The notes under the pieces are model-generated. The model was not told the origin of the DNA and searched no databases. It saw nothing but the letters and a program-made list of their open reading frames with translations. From NCBI GenBank assembly GCA_938003745.1, contig CALKXS010000065.1, positions 1 to 39,730 of the forward strand: 39,730 nt of DNA, written 5' to 3'. Source of the DNA: an uncultured Algibacter sp. (GTDB lineage: Bacteria; Bacteroidota; Bacteroidia; Flavobacteriales; Flavobacteriaceae). The position numbers and the translations under genes were made by a program. Positions 8,512-18,248 of this stretch are shown here, piece by piece. Every line of letters starts with the position of its first letter. Position 1 is the stretch's first letter.

Positions 8512-11500
8512 ACTTCTTATAATGTTTAGCATATCCGCGGTATCCAAAAAAGCCTAAAACAGCAACCATACCACAGGCTATTGCAATAAATTTAACACTT
8601 ATTATTTGATCACCACTAGCGTAAGAATGTAATCCAGCTAAATAAAAATTAACACCAAAATAGGTCATTAAAACACTAGCAAATGCTATAACAGACATTA
8701 AACTATAAAACCAACGTCCGCGAAGTCCAGGAACCAAGCGCATATGTATTACAAAAGCATAAACCATAATACTAATAAGTGCCCAAGTTTCTTTTGGATC
8801 CCATCCCCAGTAGCGTCCCCAGCTTTCATTAGCCCACATACCACCTAAAAAGTTACCAATAGTAAGCATTACTAAACCTACAGTTAAAGCCATTTCACTA
8901 ATAACAACAAGCTCTTTGATATTTAAATCTAATTTAGACTTATTATTTTTATTTGTAAAAGCCATTAAAAATAAAGACACAATACCTAAAATCATTCCCA
9001 AAGCAAATGGGCCATAACTAGCAATAATAATAGAAACATGAATCATTAACCAATAACTATCTAGTACAGGTTGAAGATTAGCAATTGCAGGATCCATCCA
9101 GTTCCAATGCGCAATCATTAAGATCATAAATGTTACAAACGCTGTAGAAGCGATAGTTAAATCACTCTTTCTTCCAAATAACAATCCAAACAACATGGTT
9201 GCCCAAGCTACATATATCATAGACTCATAAGCATCACTCCAAGGTGCATGACCAGAAATATACCAACGCACTATTAAACCTGCTGTATGTAAAAGAAACA
9301 CACCAATAATTATTATTTTAAAAACAGTTATCGATATATTAATTGCTTTACTTTTTTCTTTAAATATTTGAATAATTAAAAGTACAAACAACAATACACC
9401 ACTGTACATATACCATTTGTATAGTTTCTTAAAAATATCATATTTATTATACAATACTTCTGTTTTCACCTTGTCATCACTTAACATAACATTAGCCCCA
9501 TACTTAAACTGTGTTTTCTTAAACGCAGCTAAAAGTTTTGTTGCTTCAGAGAAGTCTCCAGATTGTTTTGATTGATTTAAAGTGTATAAATAGGCTCTAA
9601 ATCCATTTTTAATAAAATTACCATACAGTGAATCTTTAACTTTATGAGATTCGTGTTTATATTCAAAAGATGAAATCCATTTATTACCTTCATCATTAGG
9701 TAAAGGAAACATTTTTAATGATCGACCTTCAATTGTACTAAATAATAACGAAACACGCTCATGCGTTTCTCTTAACTTCTTTTGATATCCATTTGGTACA
9801 GTAACACTAAAAGCATCTTCAAGGTATCGCTGTAATTTATAAGAACCATCTTTATTAAGAAAATCTGTTAAAGGAAATAATTTACCTTCTTTTTTCACAC
9901 CAATTATAGAACGCAAAGAATCTGTTTCCATTGGTCTTAAATAAATAACGGGCACATTATACCAAAGTGTCGGACTTTCTTGAATTGATAAAAACACTTG
10001 GTTAGCATCAAACTCTTCATAAGTATCGCTTTTACTTAATTTACGTAGCATTTCTGATGCATAAGTATTAACGGGCATCATTCTGCCTCCAACATCTTGA
10101 ATTACAAGATGTCCAAACGCATCAGCTTGTTCTTTAGGGGTTATGTTAGCTCTTAAAACAGAATCTATTTGAACTTTAGTTGGAGCAGAATGATCATGAC
10201 CATCACCTTCGTGATGCTCGTGTTTGTTTTGTGCAAACGCACTTAATCCAAAACATAGAAATAGTACCGTAAGCGTCTTCGCTTTTTTAGCCTTTACTTT
10301 CTCTAATTGACGTTTTAAATCTCCAAAACGGGTTCCTTTTGCAAACAAAATAGCCAACATTCCAAAATACAATAAAAAATAACCAATGTAGGTTATTAAT
10401 GATCCCCAATAATCATGATTAACTGAAAGAATAGTTCCTTTTTCATCTGGATCAAAACTAGATTGAAAAAAGCGATATCCACGGTGATCCAAAATATTAT
10501 TCATGAAAATTTTATAATCAAAATCACCTTCTTCTTCATCTATTACAGTTACTTCACTTGAATATGCTGAATTAATATTTGAACCAGGAAACTTATCGGC
10601 TTCAAAATCGTTTAATTTTATGTTAAAAGGAAGTTCTAATACTTTAGACCCGTATTTAAAAGCAAAATCTAATCCGCCTATCTTTATTTGTTTAAAAGCA
10701 CTATTCATACCAGCACCACCTAATAAACCAACAGTTTTAGTTTCTCCACCAGTTGTTACTTTAAGTACAACACCATCTTCATCATTCTTTAAAATTTTTG
10801 ATTTTTGAACAATATCAAAATGACCTTTTACAACGGGTTTTGGCACAACCAATTGCATATTACCAATTACATATCTAGAACGTAATAAAAACGGCTGTAA
10901 ACTATCTTTATATAATTTACTTTGCGCCATGGTTGTCATAGTTAACACATCACCCTCAAAAGGCGATTTTATAGTTATTCCATCACTGTTATATGTTAAG
11001 TTTATAGCGCCTTTTGTAGGCTTGTTTAAGGCAAATAGAATATTATGGATACTTTGCACCTCTCCTGTTTTTAAAAAGTGGTTATGTGGCCCGCTTCCAC
11101 CTGCTTCAACAATTTTCAAGTACTCCTCCCCTGTTTCATCTGGAATAATATCTTCTTCAGCTCCTGCTATAAATTTTTCTAATTTAATAGTAACAGGCTG
11201 CTTGTTGTACTGCGTGTTTATTTCAAAATCGTTATCTAATCGTTTAGAAAAATCAACTTCATTTTGTAATGGCAATCTTTGTGCAACACCATCAATTTCA
11301 TAATCGCCATCAATATAAGTCGTAATAAATGTGTTTCTAGATAAAAATGTGTTTTCGGTAGCACCTTCACGAATAGCCATCATACCTTCAAAACTTGCAT
11401 ATCTTGTAATACCTGCTCCTATTAAAATAAACAGAAAAGCTAAATGCAAAACCAAAGTTGCCCATTTTTCTTTTTTATAAAGTCTAAAACGAAAAATATT

Positions 11501-11701
11501 TCCTGCAAAATTGATTACAAAAAACACCATAATTGCTGTAAACCACCAACTATTATAAATTAAATTTCTAGTGTATGGTGTTGGCGATGTGTCTTGTCCT
11601 GCATCAAGAATTGTACCTGTTGCCATTGCTGTAGCAAAGGCTATAAATAAAATAGCAGTAAGACGTGTTGAAAAAAGAATATTGGCTAATTTTTTTTGCA
11701 T
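8510..11701 (-). CDS. ccsA: Fused ResB/CcsA (CcsBA-type) cytochrome c biogenesis protein
   Basis: 1063 aa, N-terminal ResB-like region, C-terminal WGRYWGWDPKETWALI (WWD haem-handling motif). Confidence 0.92.
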   Translation of the reverse strand: MQKKLANILFSTRLTAILFIAFATAMATGTILDAGQDTSPTPYTRNLIYNSWWFTAIMVFFVINFAGNIFRFRLYKKEKWATLVLHLAFLFILIGAGITRYASFEGMMAIREGATENTFLSRNTFITTYIDGDYEIDGVAQRLPLQNEVDFSKRLDNDFEINTQYNKQPVTIKLEKFIAGAEEDIIPDETGEEYLKIVEAGGSGPHNHFLKTGEVQSIHNILFALNKPTKGAINLTYNSDGITIKSPFEGDVLTMTTMAQSKLYKDSLQPFLLRSRYVIGNMQLVVPKPVVKGHFDIVQKSKILKNDEDGVVLKVTTGGETKTVGLLGGAGMNSAFKQIKIGGLDFAFKYGSKVLELPFNIKLNDFEADKFPGSNINSAYSSEVTVIDEEEGDFDYKIFMNNILDHRGYRFFQSSFDPDEKGTILSVNHDYWGSLITYIGYFLLYFGMLAILFAKGTRFGDLKRQLEKVKAKKAKTLTVLFLCFGLSAFAQNKHEHHEGDGHDHSAPTKVQIDSVLRANITPKEQADAFGHLVIQDVGGRMMPVNTYASEMLRKLSKSDTYEEFDANQVFLSIQESPTLWYNVPVIYLRPMETDSLRSIIGVKKEGKLFPLTDFLNKDGSYKLQRYLEDAFSVTVPNGYQKKLRETHERVSLLFSTIEGRSLKMFPLPNDEGNKWISSFEYKHESHKVKDSLYGNFIKNGFRAYLYTLNQSKQSGDFSEATKLLAAFKKTQFKYGANVMLSDDKVKTEVLYNKYDIFKKLYKWYMYSGVLLFVLLIIQIFKEKSKAINISITVFKIIIIGVFLLHTAGLIVRWYISGHAPWSDAYESMIYVAWATMLFGLLFGRKSDLTIASTAFVTFMILMIAHWNWMDPAIANLQPVLDSYWLMIHVSIIIASYGPFALGMILGIVSLFLMAFTNKNNKSKLDLNIKELVVISEMALTVGLVMLTIGNFLGGMWANESWGRYWGWDPKETWALISIMVYAFVIHMRLVPGLRGRWFYSLMSVIAFASVLMTYFGVNFYLAGLHSYASGDQIISVKFIAIACGMVAVLGFFGYRGYAKHYKK

Positions 11702-11842
11702 GATATGTGCTCCTTTTAAGGTCGTGCAAATTTACGCATTTAAGTTTATTTACGTGTGTTAAAATTGTCTAAAAAGAAAGAGAAAAATACCGAAGACAAA
11801 AGATAATAAACGTTTCTGAAATATTGAATCTAAACAACATAA

Positions 11843-12229
11843 CTACGCCCTTGCTTCAAATATTTTTATATACAAAAATGTACTCATTTTTCGTGCTCTA
11901 TTTTTTGCATTTTCGGCATAATCACCTTCAAAAAGTTCATTTACGGTTTCAAACCATAGGTTTAACCATAACCCAAAATGCTTTTCAGTTATACTATTTT
12001 TATTCACTCTATCAACTTTTGCATGTGCTTCAAGCGGATTTCCTTTATATTTAGTTTTAAGAAATAAACTGGCTTGCCAAAAATCGGTTAAGTTTTCTAT
12101 ATGCGCATCCCAATCTTTAATAACATCATTAAAAAAAGGCCCTAACACAACATCTTTTCTAACTTTTACATAAAATGTAGACACTAATAAATAAATATCT
12201 TCGCGAGTCTTAATATCGGTTTTATCCAT
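11843..12229 (-). CDS. Group III truncated haemoglobin
   Basis: MDKTDIKTREDIYLLVSTFYVKVRKDVVLGPFFNDVI...FWQASLFLKTKYKGNPLEAHAKV; ATG at 12229 preferred over the TTG at 12238 in the ORF track. Confidence 0.88.
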   Translation of the reverse strand: MDKTDIKTREDIYLLVSTFYVKVRKDVVLGPFFNDVIKDWDAHIENLTDFWQASLFLKTKYKGNPLEAHAKVDRVNKNSITEKHFGLWLNLWFETVNELFEGDYAENAKNRARKMSTFLYIKIFEARA

Positions 12230-12288
12230 AGTAAACAAAGATAAGACAATAGGTTTTTATATAGCAGATTATTACCTATTTTTGCCAT

Positions 12289-13050
12289 ATGATTTCAGTA
12301 ACTATCCTTGGTGCTGGCAATGTTGCCACACACTTATACAATGCTTTTAAACAATCTAGTAATACAACTGTAAAACAATGGTTTAATAGAAACATTAATA
12401 CGATTATTGATTATAAAAATGATGTTGATACCATTGACAGTTTAGAACAACTTGAAGATGCAGATATATACATTTTAGCCGTTAGCGACGATGCCATTGC
12501 AAAACTATCACAACAACTTCCTTTTGAAGACCGATTGGTTGTACATACTTCTGGTAGCGTTAGTGTTTATGATATTGACAAAAAACACAGGCGTGGTGTT
12601 CTCTACCCTTTACAGTCTATTAGTAAAGATGCAAAAATAGATTTTGCAGATGTGCCAATTTGTATTGAAACAATTCATAAAAAAAGTTTTCCGCTTTTAA
12701 GGGAACTTATTTTAAGTATTGGTAGTCCTGCGCATAAAATTAATAGCGACCAAAGACGCGTATTACACCTAGCTGCTGTTTTTGTAAACAATTTTACAAA
12801 TCAGCTTTATAGAATTGGTCATGAAATTACAGAGTCTGAAGGTGCAGAATTTGATATGCTAAAGCCTTTAATTCTTGAAACTGCGAAAAAAATTCAAGAC
12901 ATGTCTCCTTATAAAGCACAAACAGGACCAGCAAGACGTTACGATAAGAAAACATTAAAAAAACAAATAAAGAGTTTAGATGACAATAAACATCATCAAG
13001 ACATCTATAAACTACTAACCGCATCTATACAAAAGACACATGGAAGATAA
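12289..13050 (+). CDS. Rossmann-like and DUF2520 domain-containing protein
   Basis: ISVTILGAGNVATHLYNAF; VVHTSGS; GVLYPLQSISK; HLAAVFVNNFTNQLY. Confidence 0.88.
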   Translation: MISVTILGAGNVATHLYNAFKQSSNTTVKQWFNRNINTIIDYKNDVDTIDSLEQLEDADIYILAVSDDAIAKLSQQLPFEDRLVVHTSGSVSVYDIDKKHRRGVLYPLQSISKDAKIDFADVPICIETIHKKSFPLLRELILSIGSPAHKINSDQRRVLHLAAVFVNNFTNQLYRIGHEITESEGAEFDMLKPLILETAKKIQDMSPYKAQTGPARRYDKKTLKKQIKSLDDNKHHQDIYKLLTASIQKTHGR

Positions 13051-13570
13051 AAGCTATAAAGAATATTTAGAACATATTACAACACTTATTTTTGATGTAG
13101 ATGGCGTTTTAACTGATGGAACAATTACCGTTACAACCACTGGCGAAATGCTTAGAACCATGAATATTAAAGATGGTTATGCATTAAAAACAGCAGTAGA
13201 CAAAGGTTTTAATGTTTGTATTATTTCAGGTGGTTCTAATGAAGGTGTACGTTTGCGCTTAAAAGGTTTAGGTATAAAAGATATTTACCTTGGCGCTCAC
13301 AATAAAATAGAACAGCTTGATGATTACTTTAGCAAAAAAGGAATAAAATCTGAAAACGCCCTTTATATGGGTGACGATATTCCAGATTACCCAGTTATGA
13401 AAGGTATTGGTTTACCATGTTGCCCACAAGATGCTGTTCCTGAAATTAAAGCAATCTCTAAGTATATTTCACATAAAAAAGGTGGAAAAGGTGCTGTTAG
13501 AGATGTGATTGAACAAGTCATGAAAGTTCAAGGGAAATGGGCAGGGAATTTTGTAGCTAAATATGATTAA
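13040..13570 (+). CDS. kdsC: 3-deoxy-D-manno-octulosonate 8-phosphate phosphatase (KdsC-type HAD)
   Basis: LIFDVDGVLTDGTI...IKDGYALKTAVDKGFNVCIISGGSNEGVRLRLKGLGI...YMGDDIPDYPVM. Confidence 0.88.
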   Translation: MEDKSYKEYLEHITTLIFDVDGVLTDGTITVTTTGEMLRTMNIKDGYALKTAVDKGFNVCIISGGSNEGVRLRLKGLGIKDIYLGAHNKIEQLDDYFSKKGIKSENALYMGDDIPDYPVMKGIGLPCCPQDAVPEIKAISKYISHKKGGKGAVRDVIEQVMKVQGKWAGNFVAKYD

Positions 13571-13589
13571 TTCGATATAATTTAGTAAA

Positions 13590-14039
13590 ATGACTTTTCT
13601 TCCGATACAATTTTGGACTAAAATTAAATTCAGTAAAAATAATAGCCTGAATAAATCTGATATTCTTGATAAAATCGAAAATTTTCTTTTAGAAGAAAAC
13701 TTTAATTACATCATTAGAAAAGATAAAAAAATAGTATTCCATAAGGCTGATTTATGGACATCTTCAAATCTTAAATCATACTTAGTAAGTGGAACAATTA
13801 AGATAAAAGAAAGAGATAATGAATTTATAATAACTAACGGAAACTGGATGGTGTTTTTGATAGCAATACCATTCATTTTAATCTTCTTTTTAAGCGATTC
13901 AAAATTTTCAACTCTTGACGAGAACGATATTAGAATTCTTAAATATTTCTTTACTATACTGTTTGGAGGGAATTTAATTATTCGCTTTTTCGCACATTTA
14001 TTTTTAAAATTTAAAATAATGGAATTAATAAAATCATGA
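13590..14039 (+). CDS. Hypothetical protein with two predicted TM segments
   Basis: Intact 149-aa ORF; WMVFLIAIPFILIFFL and ILKYFFTILFGGNLIIRFF hydrophobic stretches; no family recognised. Confidence 0.6.
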   Translation: MTFLPIQFWTKIKFSKNNSLNKSDILDKIENFLLEENFNYIIRKDKKIVFHKADLWTSSNLKSYLVSGTIKIKERDNEFIITNGNWMVFLIAIPFILIFFLSDSKFSTLDENDIRILKYFFTILFGGNLIIRFFAHLFLKFKIMELIKS

Positions 14040-14056
14040 TGTTCTCATATTAAAAA

Positions 14057-14593
14057 ATGTCTACTACCAAACAAAAACTAACCATCATATCAGACCTTTT
14101 TGGGAAAACGCATTCCGATTGGATTTCCTTGTATTATAATTATTTATCTTCAAAGTTCGAAATAACATATCTTGACAGTAAAGCTTTAGCTGAAATAAGT
14201 TTAGAATCTGATAATCAAGAAAAAATACATAAAGCATTTATTGAACACGGCATAGAAACCGCAGTAAAGAACCTAATACAGACAAAAACCGAAACTATTA
14301 ACATTCTAGCCTTTAGTATTGGCGGCACAATAGCTTGGAAAGCAATTTTAAACGGGTTAAAAGTGAATCACTTTTGGGCAGTTTCATCAACACGATTAAG
14401 ACATGAAACTGAAAAACTAAAATGTGACACCACTTTGTTCTTCGGAAAAAACGATGCTTATATTCCAAATACAAATTGGTTTAAGACATTACATATTAAA
14501 CATCATATATTTGAAGGTAAAGAACATGCGATGTATTCTGAACCTGAAACCATAGAGCTTGTTTGTACAACCATTTTAAAATCTTTCGATTAA
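14057..14593 (+). CDS. Small alpha/beta-hydrolase-like protein
   Basis: 178 aa; nucleophile elbow NILAFSIGGTIAW; late acid/His FGKNDAYIP...EGKEHAMY. Confidence 0.7.
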   Translation: MSTTKQKLTIISDLFGKTHSDWISLYYNYLSSKFEITYLDSKALAEISLESDNQEKIHKAFIEHGIETAVKNLIQTKTETINILAFSIGGTIAWKAILNGLKVNHFWAVSSTRLRHETEKLKCDTTLFFGKNDAYIPNTNWFKTLHIKHHIFEGKEHAMYSEPETIELVCTTILKSFD

Positions 14594-15504
14594 TGCATAT
14601 TCTAAACCTTATCCGTTGGAAAAACTTATTGATGATTATACTTATACAATACCTCATTAAGTATGCCTTATTAGAGCCCTTTGGAGTTTCAACAGCTTTA
14701 GATGCTTTTGGATTTATCACCCTTACACTATCTACAATATTAATAGCTGCAGCCGGTAACATTATAAATGATATTTACGATGTAGAAACCGATACCATAA
14801 ACAAACCCAACCATATAATTGTTGGTAAACATATAAGCGAAAAAATGGCTTATAACTTGTTTATCATTTTCAATATTTTAGGTGTTGGCCTTGGTTACTA
14901 TGTTTCATATTTAGTTGGCAAAAGTGCCTTTTTTGCTTTATTTGTAATTATTTCGGCACTTCTATATATTTATGCTACCTATCTAAAACGTACACTTTTA
15001 ATTGGAAACATTGTAATTTCTATATTAGTTGCTTTAAGCATCATTATTGTTGGTTTTTTTGATTTATTACCAAATGTTACAGCTCAAAATCAATCGACTC
15101 AATTAACCTTTTTTAAAATTGTAATGGACTATGCTTATTTTGCTTTCATTATAAATTTAATTCGAGAAATCGCAAAAGATATTGAAGACATAGATGGTGA
15201 CCATAAAGTAGGTATGAATACCTTACCTGTTGCCATTGGTAGAGATCGTACAAATAAAATTCTGTTTGCACTATCACTCATCCCACTATTAACAATCATA
15301 TTTTATATCACAAATTCAATTTACAAAAACCAAATCGCGGTTATTTACTTTTTAGTTTTTATTGTTGGTCCTCTTATTTATTTATGTATAAAGATATTCA
15401 ATGCCAAAACAAAAAAAAATTATAGTTATATTAGTAACATTCTAAAATTAATCATGCTTTCTGGAATGCTTTCATTACTTTTATACAAGTACATACTGCT
15501 ATAA
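14593..15504 (+). CDS. UbiA-family prenyltransferase (geranylgeranylglycerol-phosphate geranylgeranyltransferase-like)
   Basis: NIINDIYDVETDTINKPNHIIVGKHIS and REIAKDIEDIDGDHKVGMNTLPVAIGR (NDxxD/DxxxD motifs); ATG at 14593 overlaps the upstream stop, TAATG. Confidence 0.88.
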   Translation: MHILNLIRWKNLLMIILIQYLIKYALLEPFGVSTALDAFGFITLTLSTILIAAAGNIINDIYDVETDTINKPNHIIVGKHISEKMAYNLFIIFNILGVGLGYYVSYLVGKSAFFALFVIISALLYIYATYLKRTLLIGNIVISILVALSIIIVGFFDLLPNVTAQNQSTQLTFFKIVMDYAYFAFIINLIREIAKDIEDIDGDHKVGMNTLPVAIGRDRTNKILFALSLIPLLTIIFYITNSIYKNQIAVIYFLVFIVGPLIYLCIKIFNAKTKKNYSYISNILKLIMLSGMLSLLLYKYILL

Positions 15505-15506
15505 CG

Positions 15507-16100
15507 ATGCTAAACGAAAAACTCAAAAACCACAATTTAATACTTGCTTCTGGTTCACCAAGACGCCAACAATTTTTTAAAGAATTAGAATTAGATTTCG
15601 AAATTCGTTTAAAACCTGTAAAAGAAGAATATCCTCCTAGATTAATTCATTTCGAAATAAGTAATTACCTCGCTCAACTTAAGGCGCTTCCTTTTAAAAC
15701 TGAATTAAAAGACAATGATATTTTGATTACGAGTGACACTATTGTTTGGCATAACAATATTGCCATGGGAAAACCCAAAGATGAGGATGAAGCTTTCCAG
15801 ATGATAAAATCATACAGCGGCACTACACACGAAGTAATTACATCGGTTTGTTTTACAACTAATAGTTATGAAAAAACGCTTCACGCTATAACCAAAGTAA
15901 CCTTCAAGATTTTAACAGACGAAGAAATTTTACACTACATAAAAACGTGTAAACCTTACGACAAAGCTGGTGCTTATGGTATTCAAGAATGGATTGGACA
16001 AATTGGTGTTACCAAAATGGAAGGGTCTTATTTTAATGTTATGGGTTTACCTGTTCATCTTGTTTACAAAACGTTAAATGATATTGTTGACGCTGGTTAG
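15507..16100 (+). CDS. maf: Maf family nucleotide pyrophosphatase
   Basis: NLILASGSPRRQQFFKEL...ITSDTIVW...MGKPKDEDEAFQMIKSYSGTTHEVITSV. Confidence 0.92.
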   Translation: MLNEKLKNHNLILASGSPRRQQFFKELELDFEIRLKPVKEEYPPRLIHFEISNYLAQLKALPFKTELKDNDILITSDTIVWHNNIAMGKPKDEDEAFQMIKSYSGTTHEVITSVCFTTNSYEKTLHAITKVTFKILTDEEILHYIKTCKPYDKAGAYGIQEWIGQIGVTKMEGSYFNVMGLPVHLVYKTLNDIVDAG

Positions 16101-16151
16101 TTTTGTAATTTTATTAAATCAAATTATTGAATCTATCCAAATTTTATTTAA

Positions 16152-16640
16152 ATGAAAGAAAGCTCAATACTAAAAAAGACCTCAAAAACAGTTTCCGATA
16201 GTTCTGAACAAATAATAAATCAACTAAAAAACGGACTTTCAAAAATTGGAGATATTGGTAATAGTGCAAAAAACAAATTTACGAGTTATGTAAAAGAAGT
16301 TTTTGATGTATTACCACTTATTGAAGAGGCAGGTTTTAAAACAAATAGACTTATTGTTGGTATTTCATTACCACCATCTCTATAAATTCATTTTAACCGA
16401 TACAAAGAGTTAGATAAAAAAGACATCGATTTATTATTAGAACAATATTCTGAAAAGAAAATGTTTAAGCTCATCCTAAAAGCTTTATTAATGTCTAATG
16501 AGTTTCAAAGTAAAATATCTTCAGAAAATTTAATTTTTAGTGAAACTTGCATTGAAATTTCAATTCCACCAAAAATTAGTATAAAATATTTAAACAAAGA
16601 CATATCAAATTTAACTAAGATAGAAGCTGAATTTGACTAA
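16152..16640 (+). pseudogene. Conserved hypothetical gene split by one in-frame TAA
   Basis: 163-codon frame MKESSILKKTSKTVSDSSEQ...IVGISLPPSL*IHFNRYKELDKKDIDLLLEQYSEKKMFKLILKALL...FSETCIEISIPPKISIKYLNKDISNLTKIEAEFD*; only one internal stop (16383-16385). Confidence 0.7.
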
Positions 16641-16653
16641 ACAAATATATGGT

Positions 16654-17589
16654 ATGAAAAAAATAATCAAAACGGAACTTACATTCTGGTCTATAATCGG
16701 GGTTTTCGTATTAATAAGTTCATGTCAAAATAAAGTAGAAGATAAGCGTCTTGCTATTAATAATGAACCAATTCATACTATTGAAAAAACAGAAAGTTTA
16801 ACTCCAGAATTTAATAACTATTGGTATAAAGGTGAAGCTGAAATTTCATCTTACCAATTAGAACAAGCGAGATATGGAGAAATAAGACAAGGTAAAGCTG
16901 TATTGATTTATGTTACTGAAGACTTCCTACCCAACAAACAAGTAAAAGCAGATGGTCAATCACCTAAAAACATTCCTGTTTTAAAACTAAATACAACCAA
17001 AAAATTTAATACTGGTGTTTATCCGTATTCCATAATGCAAAGTACCTTTTATCCTGTTTCAAATAACAAACACGCAATAAAGGTAACAAGTTCTATGCAA
17101 GAATGGTGCGGTCATGTTTATAGTCAACTCAACAACCGTAAACAATTTGAAATAGAATCCTATTCTTATTTTGAAAGCGAAGGTGATCAAAGTTTCAAAC
17201 TAGATAAAAATATTTTAGAAAACGAATTATGGACAAAACTTAGAATCAATCCCAAATCATTACCAACAGGAAATATTGAAATTATTCCTTCTTTTGAATA
17301 TTTAAGGTTACATCACAAAACATTAAAACCTTACCAAGCAAAAGCAATCTTAACACCTGACAAATATACTATTACATACCCTGAATTAAACAGAACATTA
17401 AATATTCATTTTAACACAAAATTCCCTTATGATATTTTGAGTTGGGAAGAATCTTTTAAAAGTGGTTTTGGATCTAACGCAAAAGTAATGAATACTAAAG
17501 CTACAAAACTAAAAACGATAAAATCTTCTTATTGGAACAAAAATCACAATAAAGATGAAGTACTAAGAAAAACACTTCAATTAGATTAG
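16654..17589 (+). CDS. Predicted lipoprotein, maf-associated
   Basis: MKKIIKTELTFWSIIGVFVLISSCQNK lipobox; ATG at 16654 gives a proper signal peptide versus the TTG start at 16633. Confidence 0.75.
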   Translation: MKKIIKTELTFWSIIGVFVLISSCQNKVEDKRLAINNEPIHTIEKTESLTPEFNNYWYKGEAEISSYQLEQARYGEIRQGKAVLIYVTEDFLPNKQVKADGQSPKNIPVLKLNTTKKFNTGVYPYSIMQSTFYPVSNNKHAIKVTSSMQEWCGHVYSQLNNRKQFEIESYSYFESEGDQSFKLDKNILENELWTKLRINPKSLPTGNIEIIPSFEYLRLHHKTLKPYQAKAILTPDKYTITYPELNRTLNIHFNTKFPYDILSWEESFKSGFGSNAKVMNTKATKLKTIKSSYWNKNHNKDEVLRKTLQLD

Positions 17590-17628
17590 TTCTTTTTATC
17601 TTTGTTATAGATTTAACAAGAATATTTT

Positions 17629-18150
17629 ATGTCAGATTTTTTTTCTACACACCAAAATGAAATTATAAATTCCTCAATTGTATTTGGTGTTTTTTTCATT
17701 CTAAAATTAATAACACAACTCGTTATTAAAGCTATTGGTAAATCGAAAAAAATCCTTATTGGACGCGCAAAATTAGTTGCACGATATTTTACTATGACTC
17801 TTTTATTTATAGCCTTACTAATAATAGGCTTTATTTTTGGAGTCAAATTAGAAGATATCGTTGTTTTATTTTCATCTGTTTTTGCTATTCTTGGTATTAC
17901 TTTATTTGCTAGTTGGTCTATATTAAGTAACGTAACTTCCGGAATTATTATGTTTTTCTCTTTTCCATATAAAATTGGAGATAAAATTAGAATACACGAT
18001 AAAGATCTTGAAATAGTAGCCATTATTGAGGATATTAAATCCTATCAAGTTCACCTAAGACTAGACAATGGAGATTTAATGACTTACCCAAATAGTATGC
18101 TACTTCAAAAAGCGGTAACACTAGTACAAAAAGACGCCTTTGACAAGTAG
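17629..18150 (+). CDS. Small mechanosensitive channel (MscS) family protein
   Basis: AILGITLFASWSILSNVTSGIIMFFSFPYKIGDKIRI beta-domain transition of MscS. Confidence 0.88.
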   Translation: MSDFFSTHQNEIINSSIVFGVFFILKLITQLVIKAIGKSKKILIGRAKLVARYFTMTLLFIALLIIGFIFGVKLEDIVVLFSSVFAILGITLFASWSILSNVTSGIIMFFSFPYKIGDKIRIHDKDLEIVAIIEDIKSYQVHLRLDNGDLMTYPNSMLLQKAVTLVQKDAFDK

Positions 18151-18248
18151 AATGTTAAAACGTTAAGTAATAAGTTAAAGAAAGATTAAAACGGGTTTCT
18201 CTGCCTGTTTTCTTTTCTATATTTGGTTTTTAGCAAACCAAATACCTT

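Noticed and set aside
10620-11303. Plus-strand ORFs 10620-10808 and 10929-11303
   Set aside because: Antisense to ccsA; shadow ORFs without independent support.
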